Origin: Streptococcus constellatus subsp. constellatus
GTDB lineage: Bacteria; Bacillota; Bacilli; Lactobacillales; Streptococcaceae
Direction of reading: 5' to 3'
Assembly (NCBI RefSeq): GCF_023167545.1
Contig: NZ_AP014647.1
Location: 1,837,582 to 1,901,581 of the forward strand
Length of the DNA stretch: 64,000 bases
Shown here: one piece after another, positions 7,536-16,113 of the stretch
How positions within the stretch are numbered: position 1 is the stretch's first letter
Layout: the number at the start of each line of letters is the position of its first letter
Notes under the pieces: generated by a model
Told to the model about the DNA's origin: nothing
The model's database searches: none
What the model saw: the letters and a program-made list of their open reading frames with translations, nothing else
Program-made: the position numbers and the translations under genes

Positions 7536-9060
7536 AAGTTTGAGTCGTTCTCTTATTGTATTTAAGGAGATTATTGGCCATGAGCACTAAACCCATGTCA
7601 ATTTTCACCTGACGCTTGCCTCTTAGGTTACATCTCTTGTAACCCAAATAAGCCTTTATCTGCCCAAAGACAGGTTCCACATCAATCTTACGTTGATTGA
7701 AAATCTGTCTACCTTCGGGAGATAAAAGCGCTTGGCATTCTTTAGCTTTTAAGTGTTGATAACGTTCGTTGATATATAGTCCCTTTTGAGGGGCTGATTT
7801 AGGTTCATCAGCGTAGTAAACCTTGATTTCCTGTTGAAAGTCCGTCTGTGTTTTCTGATGTTTGATATGATGAAAACGATAGCACCAGCCATCAGGATGA
7901 GTGTAGCTATCCTCCTTGTCATCATAGTACCAATTCGCTAAGTTTCTAGCCGACTGTTTATACCCTTTCTTCTGTTCCTGATCAAACATGGCATATTTAA
8001 TCAGATGGTTCACCTCATTTTCATCTAAACGAAGGAGGTTCTCTTCACTTCCATAGCCGGCATCTGCGACAACGGTCTTCAAGTCATGTGGATAAGTTTC
8101 AAGGAATGGCAGGAGAGTCTTGGTATCTGTCGGATTTGAGAAGACATCATAATGAAGAACAAATTGATTTTCAGTAGCGATTTGAAGATTGTAAGCAGCC
8201 TTGAGTTGACCATTCTTCATGTGGTCTTCTTTCATCCGCATAAAAGTGGCATCTGTATCTGTTTTGGAAAAGCTGTTACGCCCTTCAAATGTCTCTTGGT
8301 AGCCTTCATATTTTTCAGCACGTACTGAAAAATCATCCTTGACTTTACGCAGGACTTTCTTGAGTTTCCGACGTTGAGTTTTACGTTCATCCTTTCCTTT
8401 AACGGGTGTCTCCTCAATGTCTTGGTTCAGTTTTTCCAATTCTTCTTCGAGGACTTGAGCGAATTCAATCAACTGCTCTGAAGCAATCGGTTCTTCTTCG
8501 TCCAGCCTAATGGCCTGATGGATAAGGGGAGTGATTTCTTCTTGAAAATAGACCTGTATCTGTTCTTGAAGTTTGACGGAAAACTTGTCTGTGGCCTTTT
8601 TCCACACGAAACTATACTTGTTAGCGTTGGCTTCAATCTTAGTCCCGTCAATAAACAGACAATCTAAGGTCACTAACTCTTCCATTTTTAAACGAAGATT
8701 GAGGTCAATGAAAAGATCACGAATGAGGTCTTCCATCCCTTTAGCGACTCGAAATCGATTGATAGTGCGGTAGCTGACAACCAACTGTCCTGTTAGGTAC
8801 TGCATAGCCAGATTTTCAATCATCATTTTTTCGATTTTTCGTCCAGAGAAAATCCCTTGCGAGTAGGCAAATAGTAGAGCGGCTAAAAGCATTTTAGGGT
8901 GATAAGACGGGCGACCAAAGTTATGATAGAACGTGTGGAAGTGACGATCCTCCAAGGCATTCACCACTTTTTCAATAGTAAAGACGAGATGGTCTTGTGG
9001 CAAGAAAGAACTGATTTCTAGTGGTAAAGTTGTTTGATTTGTGTTATAGTGAATATGCAT
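7534..9060 (-). CDS. IS1182-family transposase
   Basis: A 508-aa DDE transposase. The N-terminal part (about residues 1-110) has the helix-turn-helix region common to IS1182/IS5-type proteins (HPKMLLAALLFAYSQGIFSG, then SYRTINRFR). Catalytic landmarks are LFIDGTKIEANANKY (first Asp, about residue 138) and VVADAGYGSEEN (second Asp, about residue 335). The C-terminal region with EPVFGQIKAYLGYKRCNLRG probably supplies the Glu. The reading frame is uninterrupted, so the element may be mobile. Confidence 0.92.
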   Translation of the reverse strand: MHIHYNTNQTTLPLEISSFLPQDHLVFTIEKVVNALEDRHFHTFYHNFGRPSYHPKMLLAALLFAYSQGIFSGRKIEKMMIENLAMQYLTGQLVVSYRTINRFRVAKGMEDLIRDLFIDLNLRLKMEELVTLDCLFIDGTKIEANANKYSFVWKKATDKFSVKLQEQIQVYFQEEITPLIHQAIRLDEEEPIASEQLIEFAQVLEEELEKLNQDIEETPVKGKDERKTQRRKLKKVLRKVKDDFSVRAEKYEGYQETFEGRNSFSKTDTDATFMRMKEDHMKNGQLKAAYNLQIATENQFVLHYDVFSNPTDTKTLLPFLETYPHDLKTVVADAGYGSEENLLRLDENEVNHLIKYAMFDQEQKKGYKQSARNLANWYYDDKEDSYTHPDGWCYRFHHIKHQKTQTDFQQEIKVYYADEPKSAPQKGLYINERYQHLKAKECQALLSPEGRQIFNQRKIDVEPVFGQIKAYLGYKRCNLRGKRQVKIDMGLVLMANNLLKYNKRTTQT

Positions 9061-9123
9061 GGGATAGCCTTTCTAAATGGTTTATTGGGCAATTCTATTT
9101 TAGCAAGACTATCGTAACCATGC

Positions 9124-9154
9124 AAAAAGCAACGGCAAATCCGTTGCTTTTTTT
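9124..9154. terminator. Terminator hairpin inside the IS right end
   Basis: GCAACGG pairs with CCGTTGC around CAAAT, flanked by A and T runs. Read on the minus strand it would end transcription coming from dltD and protect the transposase from external transcription. Confidence 0.7.
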
Positions 9155-9165
9155 GTAGCAAAGGG

Positions 9166-9187
9166 ACTATTGTCCCAGACTCTTTTA
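9166..9187. repeat. IS right terminal inverted repeat
   Basis: CTATTGTCCCAGACTCTTTT runs to about 9186 and is the reverse complement of the left end with a few mismatches. Confidence 0.7.
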
Positions 9188-9190
9188 TGA

Positions 9191-10459
9191 TTATTTAAAA
9201 TCCTTGGCATCGCCGTCATAATTTGCCCATTCTTTGCTAAAGAATCGATTATTTATCTGATAGTTAGGAGCTGGTTTTGGATTTGAAATAAAAGGATTCA
9301 CAGCCTTATCAAACGCTAGCCAACCAAGCCATCCCATATGAATCGTATCCTGCATAAAGTAAGGTTTTCCGCCATCGTTTGAAAAGTCAGCAATATTCTT
9401 GAATCCTTGACTTTCTAGTTGATAACGAATTTTTTTCACAGCCTGTTGGTATTTTTCCTGACTCAATCCTGTGTAAGCCGTCCATTTCGCATTAACGGGC
9501 GGAATCACAAAAATTGGATTGATTTTTGACTTTGCGAACTGATTCAAGACAAGCTGCAAATCATTATACTCAGGAGATTTGGTATAAGAAAACCTTTTTT
9601 GCGTTCCTTTAAGTTTCTTTATGCGCTTTCGCAAGCGATGTTTATAAAACTTATTGTCAATTCCTAAGTCATTGTTTGTTGTATTCCTCTGAGCATCTCT
9701 TGTCGCAAATTTCTCTAGATCTGAGTAAGAAAATTTATCTGGCAATCGATTGACCTGAGGTTGTACTAATTTTTCATAATTCTCATTATGTTCGGAAAAA
9801 AGGGAGCTAAAAAGAGCGTCTTCGCGGTTATTCAAGCGGCTTATAAGGCGAATGTACTGTTTATCGAAATTTGACAGTTTCTGATTGTCAGAGACTTTTT
9901 TTACATTATCTTTCATAGCTACTGTCGGATACAGTTGTAAGAGACGCTTCGCCGCATATTGAGCAGCAATGTCTCCTTCTTGTTGGTGCAAGAAACTAGT
10001 TAATTGATCACTATTAAAATATTGTTGAAAAGCTGCAGGGCTGTAACCTTTTTTTGTAAACCATTGAGGAGAAATCACATAAACAGCTGTTTTATTTTCT
10101 ATTTGGGGGAGCATTTGTTGCATCCCAAAATATTGTGTGAGAGATGCCGCTCCACGTTGTCCCAAAAAATATGGACGATAATTCCGCTTGTATTTTTCAG
10201 ACAAAACAGCAGGGTGCATACTATCAAATCGCAACCATTCACTTGACCCAAAGTAAGGAACAAAACGATGCTTTTTATCTGTTAAAGCACGTACTTTTTG
10301 TGTTCTTCCTTTGAAACTTCCTGCTGTCAAGGTAACGGCTGAACGTTTTTCTGATTGATAATCATGTCGCTGCTTGGTTGGATAGAAAAATAGTAAGGTT
10401 ACAACCATCAAAAAGGCACAGATAACCGGACCTAAAATAAGCCATAAACGTTTAAGCAT
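9191..10459 (-). CDS. dltD: D-alanyl-lipoteichoic acid biosynthesis protein DltD
   Basis: A 422-aa protein anchored by one N-terminal helix (about residues 5-28) with an extracytoplasmic SGNH-like domain. It takes part in moving D-alanine onto lipoteichoic acid. Landmarks are YFGSSEW near residue 70, with the Ser, and the C-terminal block [19 protein letters not shown], with the Asp and His of the proposed triad. It overlaps dltC by 8 bases. The gene is last in the operon, and an IS lies 3 bp beyond its stop, so the native terminator has been displaced. Confidence 0.93.
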   Translation of the reverse strand: MLKRLWLILGPVICAFLMVVTLLFFYPTKQRHDYQSEKRSAVTLTAGSFKGRTQKVRALTDKKHRFVPYFGSSEWLRFDSMHPAVLSEKYKRNYRPYFLGQRGAASLTQYFGMQQMLPQIENKTAVYVISPQWFTKKGYSPAAFQQYFNSDQLTSFLHQQEGDIAAQYAAKRLLQLYPTVAMKDNVKKVSDNQKLSNFDKQYIRLISRLNNREDALFSSLFSEHNENYEKLVQPQVNRLPDKFSYSDLEKFATRDAQRNTTNNDLGIDNKFYKHRLRKRIKKLKGTQKRFSYTKSPEYNDLQLVLNQFAKSKINPIFVIPPVNAKWTAYTGLSQEKYQQAVKKIRYQLESQGFKNIADFSNDGGKPYFMQDTIHMGWLGWLAFDKAVNPFISNPKPAPNYQINNRFFSKEWANYDGDAKDFK

Positions 10460-10691
10460 TACGAAGCTCCGTTACACCTTCAATAATTTTATTAGCTGTA
10501 TTCCAATCGTCGCGACCAAATTCTGATACTGGAACATGAATATCAAAGCGATTTTCTAACTCAACAATCAATTCAACTGTTCCCATACTATCCAGAACGC
10601 CTGCATCAAACAAATCTTCATCCATCATGTCTGATATATCTTCCATAAACAATTCATCAATAATTTCCAATACTTCTGCTTTTATATCCAT
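10452..10691 (-). CDS. dltC: D-alanine carrier protein DltC
   Basis: A 79-aa acyl-carrier-like protein that holds D-alanine as a thioester on phosphopantetheine. The attachment Ser is in [16 protein letters not shown] (Ser35), the standard DSxG context. It is acidic and helical. It lies between dltB (14-base gap) and dltD (8-base overlap). Confidence 0.95.
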   Translation of the reverse strand: MDIKAEVLEIIDELFMEDISDMMDEDLFDAGVLDSMGTVELIVELENRFDIHVPVSEFGRDDWNTANKIIEGVTELRNA

Positions 10692-10705
10692 TAGAGAACT
10701 CCTTT

Positions 10706-11950
10706 TTATTTTTTAAACCATAAATCATTCAAAAATCCTGAAAAGATTAAGAATGAAAACATTACAACATTAAAGGTGATAAACATTCCCGCTACTTGCG
10801 TCCATTTGTTATCTGACAAGGGAGGTAAATTCTTCTTTTTCCGCTCTTTATTGATGATCTTCTTCTTTCGCACCCAAGCATCATTGATAACGAGTCCTAG
10901 ACCGTGAAAGAGTCCATAAGCAATATAATACCAAGTGACTCCGTGCCAAAAGCCCATGACTAGCATATTGATGATATAAGCTACACTTGAAGTGGTATTC
11001 CGATTTTTAAAAACTTTGTTTCGGATAAATACTGTAACCAGACGCATAAAGACAAAGTCACGGAACCAAAATGATAAACTCATATGCCAACGATTCCAAA
11101 ATTCTTTCAAATCATGCGAAATAAAAGGCTTATTAAAGTTAATCGGACTTTTAATTCCCATTAGATTGGAAATAGCAAGGGCAAACATCGAATAGCCTGC
11201 AAAGTCAAAGAACAAATCCAGTCCAAAGATATACATTACTCCTAGCGTCGGTAGATTAAACCAACCACCCATTTGTAATGCGTACTGCTTCAAAGGCGGT
11301 AATATCATAGAGCCGAAGATATGTGCTAAAATAAACTTATATAGGAAACCTAGCATGATATAATGCACTGATTTCTCAAGCATATCCAACAATTCATCAC
11401 GCTCAGGAATCTTTTCATAGTCTTGATTAAAACGTTTGAAGCGATCAATCGGTCCACTTGAAAAAGTTGGCATAAAGAGCATGAAACGTAAAAATTCCCA
11501 TAAACTAAAGTCTTTGAGCACACCATCTCGAAGTTCAATCATCATTCCTACTGAACGGAAAGTTAAGTAGGAAATTCCTAAAAAGCCCAATAGTGATTGA
11601 TGACCATAAATAGCCGGCGTTACCTTTACAAAGAAAAGCGGCAGAACAGAGAGCGCAACATGTAAATAGAATATCCACTTACTATCTCTTGTTTTTCGAT
11701 AAATTTTATAAGTCCAAACCCAAAGCATTTGCCAAAGAACATAAAACAGTAGAGCATAGATTTGCGTTAATTTAGGTCCAATTAACATAAAAATGATGAA
11801 AGCTAAACTAACTAAGGCCTCATAAATGGGAAATCTCTTTTTGAAGAACAAACCAACAAAGATAGGCAAAACAGCTAAAATGATATACACAAAATATTGT
11901 GGATCCCCGTACGGTTCCAAATGAGGAATCTGTCTTATGAAATCCATCAT
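10706..11950 (-). CDS. dltB: D-alanyl transferase DltB (MBOAT)
   Basis: A 414-aa polytopic protein of the membrane-bound O-acyltransferase family, which passes D-alanine from DltC across the membrane. About ten or more hydrophobic helices are present. The MBOAT signature is visible in [20 protein letters not shown] and the catalytic His in [16 protein letters not shown] (about residue 335). The start overlaps the end of dltA by 4 bases, so translation is coupled. Confidence 0.95.
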   Translation of the reverse strand: MMDFIRQIPHLEPYGDPQYFVYIILAVLPIFVGLFFKKRFPIYEALVSLAFIIFMLIGPKLTQIYALLFYVLWQMLWVWTYKIYRKTRDSKWIFYLHVALSVLPLFFVKVTPAIYGHQSLLGFLGISYLTFRSVGMMIELRDGVLKDFSLWEFLRFMLFMPTFSSGPIDRFKRFNQDYEKIPERDELLDMLEKSVHYIMLGFLYKFILAHIFGSMILPPLKQYALQMGGWFNLPTLGVMYIFGLDLFFDFAGYSMFALAISNLMGIKSPINFNKPFISHDLKEFWNRWHMSLSFWFRDFVFMRLVTVFIRNKVFKNRNTTSSVAYIINMLVMGFWHGVTWYYIAYGLFHGLGLVINDAWVRKKKIINKERKKKNLPPLSDNKWTQVAGMFITFNVVMFSFLIFSGFLNDLWFKK

Positions 11951-13497
11951 CGATTGTTAACCTCACTAATCAAACCTTTAATATCAATCTTCCCATTCGG
12001 TGTTAGTGGTAAAGATTCACGATAAAGGAATTTTGAAGGCATCATATAAGACATCATAATATCTTGTAAGTCATCCTTGATAGCTTTTGTGATGTCGATC
12101 TCACGCTCAAATTGTTCTTTCACTCCGTCTTTCAAGATAACATAGGCTAAAAGATTTTGTACTTTATGATCTTTGTTATATCGCGGTACAGCCACAGCCG
12201 AGTCGACATATTTGGATTTGTTCAGATTTTGTGAGACATCTTCCAGCTCAATGCGGAAACCATTAAACTTAATTTGGAAGTCCATGCGACCACCGTAAAG
12301 AAGTAAACCTTCGTCAGTCATGGTGCCAACATCTCCTGTATGATAGGCTGGTAGCCCTTCAAATTCAAAGAATGCTTCAGCTGTTTTTTCTAGATTGTTC
12401 ATATAGCCTTTTGACACAGCGGGTCCAGAAACGATAATTTCGCCTTGCTCACCGTTTGGTAACTTGTTTCCATCTTCGTCAATAACAAAGGTTGGTGAAT
12501 CTAGTTTGGTATAACCAATCGGCAAGCGTTTCATGTTTGCTAGCATATCATCTGTTATGGCAACGGCAGATAAAGCCACCGTTGCTTCTGTCGGACCGTA
12601 AGCATTGATAATACGCGCATTTGGGAAACGGTCACGCAATTTTTGTGCTGTTTTAACCGTCAATTCTTCCCCGTCAAAGTAGAAATGCGTAATGCTTGGC
12701 ATTTTTCCAGCGTTGAAATCTTCCGATAGCATCGCCATATCTGCAAAAGACGGTGTTGATGTCCAAATGGCAATCGGCAAATTCAAGATAGTTTCAAATA
12801 ACTGCTTGAAATCTTGCGTAATGGCAGACGGAACCGCAAAAAGTGTGCCTCCAAGTGCTAAGGTTGGCGCCCAATACATAACCGATAAATCAAAAGAATA
12901 CGGTGGCTGTGCCAGCATTTGTGGCTGCTCTGGAGTCGCAAATTCCTTATCTGTAATCATCCAGTTAGTGAAACTGAGCAAATTATCGTGCGAGATTTGC
13001 ACACCCTTTGGCTTTCCAGTCGTTCCTGAAGTGAAGATGATATAGTAATTATCATCCCCTTTAACAGAATGTGTAAGCTGGTAAGGCTTTTTTTCTGCAA
13101 AAGCTGCTTGAACTGTTGCTAAATCAAGAATTGGTATCGATTTATCTTTCAGTGGAAATTCATTGATTGCAATGATGAGACTAGGTTGTGCCACTTCCAC
13201 AATTGCTGTCACACGTTCAAGGGCGGAATGACTATCAATCGGGATATAGGCATGACCTGACTTCGTTAAGGCTACAAAAGTCGCCAACATGTCGTATTCT
13301 TGCCCACCAAAAACTACTACTGGTGATTTCTCAGGAAGCGCAAGGCTATCAATCTTTGCAGCAAGGGAATCTGAGTCCACTTTCAAATCATGATAAGTAT
13401 GAACTTCTCCGAGGACATTGTAAACTGGAAAATCTGGTTGAGACTGAGCAAAATACTCAATCGTTTCAATCATATCATTAATTACTGAATTGGTCAC
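11947..13497 (-). CDS. dltA: D-alanine--D-alanyl carrier protein ligase DltA
   Basis: A 516-aa adenylation enzyme that activates D-alanine with ATP and loads DltC. AMP-binding landmarks: [20 protein letters not shown] (P-loop, about residues 152-171), [21 protein letters not shown], and the C-terminal lysine in [12 protein letters not shown]. The start is GTG 13497, 6 bases after AGGAG; this gives the usual streptococcal length, whereas the next ATG would lose 8 residues. The dltX stop lies 9 bases upstream and overlaps this ribosome binding site. Confidence 0.96.
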   Translation of the reverse strand: MTNSVINDMIETIEYFAQSQPDFPVYNVLGEVHTYHDLKVDSDSLAAKIDSLALPEKSPVVVFGGQEYDMLATFVALTKSGHAYIPIDSHSALERVTAIVEVAQPSLIIAINEFPLKDKSIPILDLATVQAAFAEKKPYQLTHSVKGDDNYYIIFTSGTTGKPKGVQISHDNLLSFTNWMITDKEFATPEQPQMLAQPPYSFDLSVMYWAPTLALGGTLFAVPSAITQDFKQLFETILNLPIAIWTSTPSFADMAMLSEDFNAGKMPSITHFYFDGEELTVKTAQKLRDRFPNARIINAYGPTEATVALSAVAITDDMLANMKRLPIGYTKLDSPTFVIDEDGNKLPNGEQGEIIVSGPAVSKGYMNNLEKTAEAFFEFEGLPAYHTGDVGTMTDEGLLLYGGRMDFQIKFNGFRIELEDVSQNLNKSKYVDSAVAVPRYNKDHKVQNLLAYVILKDGVKEQFEREIDITKAIKDDLQDIMMSYMMPSKFLYRESLPLTPNGKIDIKGLISEVNNR

Positions 13498-13506
13498 AAT
13501 CTGCTC

Positions 13507-13638
13507 CTAAAATTCATTGTAGATAAAACCACCTTGACCTTGGCCAAGATAATTAAAGAAATAAAGCAAGGCTAAAAATATCACAAAATAAAGTAGCGTC
13601 TGCCCAAAAAATTTAAAAATTATTTTATGTTTTTTCAT
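13507..13638 (-). CDS. dltX: DltX, small membrane protein of the dlt operon
   Basis: A 43-aa protein with a basic N-terminus (MKKHKIIFKF), one membrane helix (about residues 12-30) and a C-terminal extracellular tail ending GGFIYNEF. This end motif and the place just before dltA identify DltX, which in other Firmicutes is needed for teichoic acid D-alanylation. It is below the size cut-off of many gene finders. The stop codon TAG is part of the dltA Shine-Dalgarno region. Confidence 0.9.
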   Translation of the reverse strand: MKKHKIIFKFFGQTLLYFVIFLALLYFFNYLGQGQGGFIYNEF

Positions 13639-13681
13639 TATATTCATCACTTTTGTCTTACTTCTAAGATAGACTTAGTAT

Positions 13682-13711
13682 ATTTTACCATTTTCTAGCG
13701 CAATTTTTCAA
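13682..13711 (-). promoter_or_regulatory. Promoter of dltXABCD
   Basis: On the minus strand TTGAAA (13706-13711), an 18-base spacer and TAAAAT (13682-13687) precede dltX. A second possible -10, TATACT, overlaps at 13677-13682. Confidence 0.5.
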
Positions 13712-13735
13712 TACAAAACATTCTTTAATTAATGA

Positions 13736-13752
13736 ATTAAGCTAGAATTAAG
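13736..13752 (+). promoter_or_regulatory. Candidate CiaR-type direct repeat upstream of dlt
   Basis: ATTAAG-N5-ATTAAG resembles the CiaR box TTTAAG-N5-TTTAAG, each half with one mismatch. It lies about 50 bases upstream of the dlt -10 rather than at the usual 10-base distance, so a role is uncertain. Confidence 0.3.
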
Positions 13753-13840
13753 GTTTATTTACAACAAACCTAGGGAAATCACAGATGTGCTGTCTCAAAA
13801 AACTAGAAAAGAAAATGGTTTTAGACTTACATTTTAAAAA

Positions 13841-13860
13841 TATATAAAAATTTTATATAT
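13841..13860. repeat. AT-only palindrome upstream of the padR promoter
   Basis: TATATAAAA-A-TTTTATATA, a perfect 9-bp palindrome around one central base, lies just before the -35 of the PadR gene. It could be part of an operator region or simple AT-rich DNA. Confidence 0.35.
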
Positions 13861-13864
13861 TTTC

Positions 13865-13931
13865 TTGACTTTGAAAGTGAAAAGCACTATACTATGTATA
13901 GAAAAATTATATATAAAAATATTATACATAG
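13865..13931 (+). promoter_or_regulatory. PadR gene promoter with operator-like inverted repeat
   Basis: TTGACT (13865-13870), 17 bases, TATACT (13888-13893) is a near-ideal promoter. CTATGTATA (13892-13900) and TATACATAG (13923-13931) form a 9-bp inverted repeat covering the -10 edge and the ribosome binding site. PadR proteins commonly bind ATGTA...TACAT dyads, so autoregulation is likely. Confidence 0.6.
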
Positions 13932-13941
13932 GAGGTGACTC

Positions 13942-14268
13942 ATGTATTTTCCAACATCTTCTACCCTGATTGAATTTCTCATTCTAGCGATTTTGGAAAG
14001 TGAAGATTCCTATGGCTATGAGATTAGCCAAACGATTAAATTGATTGCCAATATCAAGGAATCAACCTTATATCCTATTTTAAAAAAGTTAGAAAAGAAG
14101 CGTTACTTAACAACTTATTCTCAAGAATATCAAGGTCGAAAACGAAAGTATTACTCTCTTACTTCAAATGGACGGGAGCAATTAAGTACCCTTAAGGAGG
14201 AGTGGAAAGTGTATACAGCGACAGTCAACGGTATTATAGAAGGGAGCGTTCGTCATGACAAGAACTGA
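13942..14268 (+). CDS. PadR-family transcriptional regulator
   Basis: A 108-aa winged-helix protein. EFLILAILESEDSYGYEISQ and STLYPILKKLEKKRYLTTYS are the PadR hallmark segments, followed by a GRKRKYYSLTSNGREQL wing. It starts after GGAGG. It overlaps the next gene by 14 bases. PadR next to a HAAS-domain gene is a recurrent Firmicutes pair in which the regulator controls its own operon. The signal is unknown. Confidence 0.9.
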   Translation: MYFPTSSTLIEFLILAILESEDSYGYEISQTIKLIANIKESTLYPILKKLEKKRYLTTYSQEYQGRKRKYYSLTSNGREQLSTLKEEWKVYTATVNGIIEGSVRHDKN

Positions 14269-15256
14269 TTATTTAGCCGCATTAGAGAAATACTTAAAAA
14301 CATTACCTGAGGCAGACTATAAAGAAGCGATGGATTATTTTACGGAATACTTTGAAGACGCTGGATCTGAAAATGAAGCACTAGTTATTAAAGAGTTAGG
14401 AGATCCTAGAGATGCAGCAGAAGAGATTATTCGCTCGCTTTCAGTACATTCGACAGAAGAGATAAATTCTGATAGTCCAGCAAAACAACCATCTCCGAAT
14501 ATTCATCCTTCACAATATGCTAGCGACACTTATATTTTTGAAGATTACTCAACCGTCTCTGAATTGCATATTGATGTGAGTACTAAAGATATTCAAATTG
14601 AGCCTTCACCTGATGCTTTCTTTCATATCAAATACTACAACGGAAAGAGCAGCAACCAGTTAAGTTCGATTGTTCGTGACAAGAAATGGTATATTACAGA
14701 AAAAGGAGCAGCAAACTCTAGTGGTTTGAACTGGATTATTCATGTCATGAAAAATGGTCTGGATCGTTATCCAGTTTGCATTCAAATCCCAAGAGAAAAC
14801 CCTCTTCAAGTCTTCTCTTTGCAATCTTCTTCAGGTGATGTTGCTATCTCTCGTCTTCAAACACAAAAGGGAGATATCGAACTTGCAAGTGGCGATCTGT
14901 CCATGCGGCATTGTCAATTACAACAGACCGATGTTACCCTTACTAGTGGCGATATCCATCTGGCACATGCCAAATTAACAGATTGTAAAATTACTCTTGT
15001 ATCAGGTGATCTCGACACGCATTCTTTAGAAATTGCTGGTAAAACCTCTATTCAAACAACAAGCGGAGATGTTACGCTTCATTTGTTGCACCATGATTTT
15101 AGCTATGATATTGAAACGGTACATGGAGATATTTCTATTTCTGATCAGCTCCAGCCAAGCCACCAAATTGTTGGCAACACAATCCATCATAAAGTATCAA
15201 CTTCTACAGATTCTCTTGCTATCCAAGCTGTCAGCGGAGACATCAATCTTTATTAG
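14255..15256 (+). CDS. HAAS (DUF1700) plus DUF4097 adhesin-like beta-helix protein
   Basis: A 333-aa protein. Residues 1-65 are the HAAS/DUF1700 helical domain (YLAALEKYLKTLPEADYKEA, then ELGDPRDAAEEIIRSL). Residues about 95-333 form repeated short strands with SGDV/SGDI turns (SSGDVAISRL, ASGDLSMRHC, TSGDIHLAHA, VSGDLDTHSL, TSGDVTLHLL), the DUF4097 right-handed beta-helix pattern. There is no signal peptide or membrane helix, which is unusual since many relatives are membrane-linked. It is translationally coupled to padR. The function is not known; envelope stress sensing is a guess. Confidence 0.8.
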   Translation: MTRTDYLAALEKYLKTLPEADYKEAMDYFTEYFEDAGSENEALVIKELGDPRDAAEEIIRSLSVHSTEEINSDSPAKQPSPNIHPSQYASDTYIFEDYSTVSELHIDVSTKDIQIEPSPDAFFHIKYYNGKSSNQLSSIVRDKKWYITEKGAANSSGLNWIIHVMKNGLDRYPVCIQIPRENPLQVFSLQSSSGDVAISRLQTQKGDIELASGDLSMRHCQLQQTDVTLTSGDIHLAHAKLTDCKITLVSGDLDTHSLEIAGKTSIQTTSGDVTLHLLHHDFSYDIETVHGDISISDQLQPSHQIVGNTIHHKVSTSTDSLAIQAVSGDINLY

Positions 15257-15265
15257 AGGTTTAGC

Positions 15266-15886
15266 ATGAAACAGATTGATTGGTTATTCTTTGATGTTGG
15301 CTCACCTTTGGTAAATGAAGAAAAAGTCTATCAAGATCGGATTAAACAGGCTCTTGCTGATACTAATATTTCTTATGCAGCATTTTATCAAACTATGATC
15401 CACTATTTTATGGAAAATAAAAAAGGCGATGTAGAAGCTCTGAAATATTATGGCTTGAAATGTCCGTCTTGGAAGTCTGATTTAGAAACGCTATATCCTG
15501 GCTGCAAACATGTGCTAAAAACTCTTCACTCACACTACAAGATTGGTGTCCTTGCTAATCAATTGCCGAATTTACTGGCAAGATTGAGAAACTTTGGTAT
15601 TGATTCTTACATAGATCTCATTATTTCTTCTGCCGATGTTGGCCTGGCAAAAGCTAATCTAGCCATTTTTAAGCTGGCTCTCCAACAAGCAAACTGCTTG
15701 GCTGAACACGCTGTGATGATTGGCGACCGTTTAGACAATGATATTCTTCCAGCTAAACAACTTGGTATGCGAACTATTTGGATCCGGCAGGGTTTTAGTC
15801 GCTTGACTCACATAACTAATCCAGCAGAAACTCCTGATTGGACTATTGATAATTTGACAGAAATAGGAGATATTTTGAAGAATTAG
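15266..15886 (+). CDS. HAD-superfamily hydrolase with altered motif I
   Basis: A 206-aa protein of the HAD-IA type. Motif I reads FFDVGSPLVNEE: the nucleophile Asp is present, the second Asp is Gly as in 'DVGSTLVDE' relatives, and the usual Thr is Pro. Motif IV is MIGDRLDNDILPAKQLGM, intact. The Lys motif (GLAKANLAIFKLAL) is present. It starts 9 bases after the HAAS gene and shares its operon. The altered motif I may weaken phosphatase activity. The substrate is unknown. Confidence 0.75.
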   Translation: MKQIDWLFFDVGSPLVNEEKVYQDRIKQALADTNISYAAFYQTMIHYFMENKKGDVEALKYYGLKCPSWKSDLETLYPGCKHVLKTLHSHYKIGVLANQLPNLLARLRNFGIDSYIDLIISSADVGLAKANLAIFKLALQQANCLAEHAVMIGDRLDNDILPAKQLGMRTIWIRQGFSRLTHITNPAETPDWTIDNLTEIGDILKN

Positions 15887-15893
15887 TAACATA

Positions 15894-15923
15894 AAAAGCT
15901 AGAGCAAGAAACTCTAGTTTTTT
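15894..15923 (+). terminator. Terminator of the padR operon
   Basis: CTAGAG (15899-15904) pairs with CTCTAG (15912-15917), with an A run before and six T after. The stem sequence is like the one inside the IS left end. Confidence 0.6.
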
Positions 15924-16080
15924 ACTGTCATTAATTTTATTACAGCATATATTTTCCTTCAAAAATAGACTTGTTTTTTACTATTGTGCTATATTGAAGC
16001 GCAAGGAAGGGGAATTGTTTAAGCAGTTCCTTAATGTTATTCTTAAATTGTATGATTGGTTTTATTGTGAAGGTCAAACG
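15924..16080. other. Intergenic stretch without a supported gene
   Basis: A TTG codon behind GGAAGGGG opens a frame (LFKQFLNVILKLYDWFYCEG...) that runs through the next terminator into the antisense of the lipoprotein gene. No family is recognised and the hairpin inside argues against coding. Confidence 0.3.
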
Positions 16081-16110
16081 AAAGAGGTTGGGGCTCCCCA
16101 ACCTCTTTTT
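16081..16110. terminator. Strong bidirectional terminator
   Basis: AGAGGTTGGGG and CCCCAACCTCT pair around CT, with A and T runs on both sides. It ends the VTC-DUF4956-lipoprotein operon on the minus strand. Confidence 0.85.
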
Positions 16111-16113
16111 ATG

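Larger units (their letters stand above)
7462..9187 (-). mobile_element. IS1182-family insertion sequence, apparently intact
   Basis: The ends form imperfect inverted repeats: left TAAAAGAGTCTGAGACAAAA from 7462 and, reversed from 9187, TAAAAGAGTCTGGGACAATA. One full-length transposase lies between. A terminator-like hairpin sits just inside each end. The outermost base is uncertain because the AAAA may belong to the target, and no clear target duplication is seen. The right end lies 3 bp from the dltD stop codon. Confidence 0.8.

Noticed and set aside
12692-13481. Plus-strand ORFs inside dltA
   Set aside because: They are antisense shadows of a well-conserved gene and have no initiation signals.
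16017-16113. Short plus-strand ORF starting LFKQFLNVILKLYDW
   Set aside because: It contains a strong bidirectional terminator, starts with TTG and matches no family I know.
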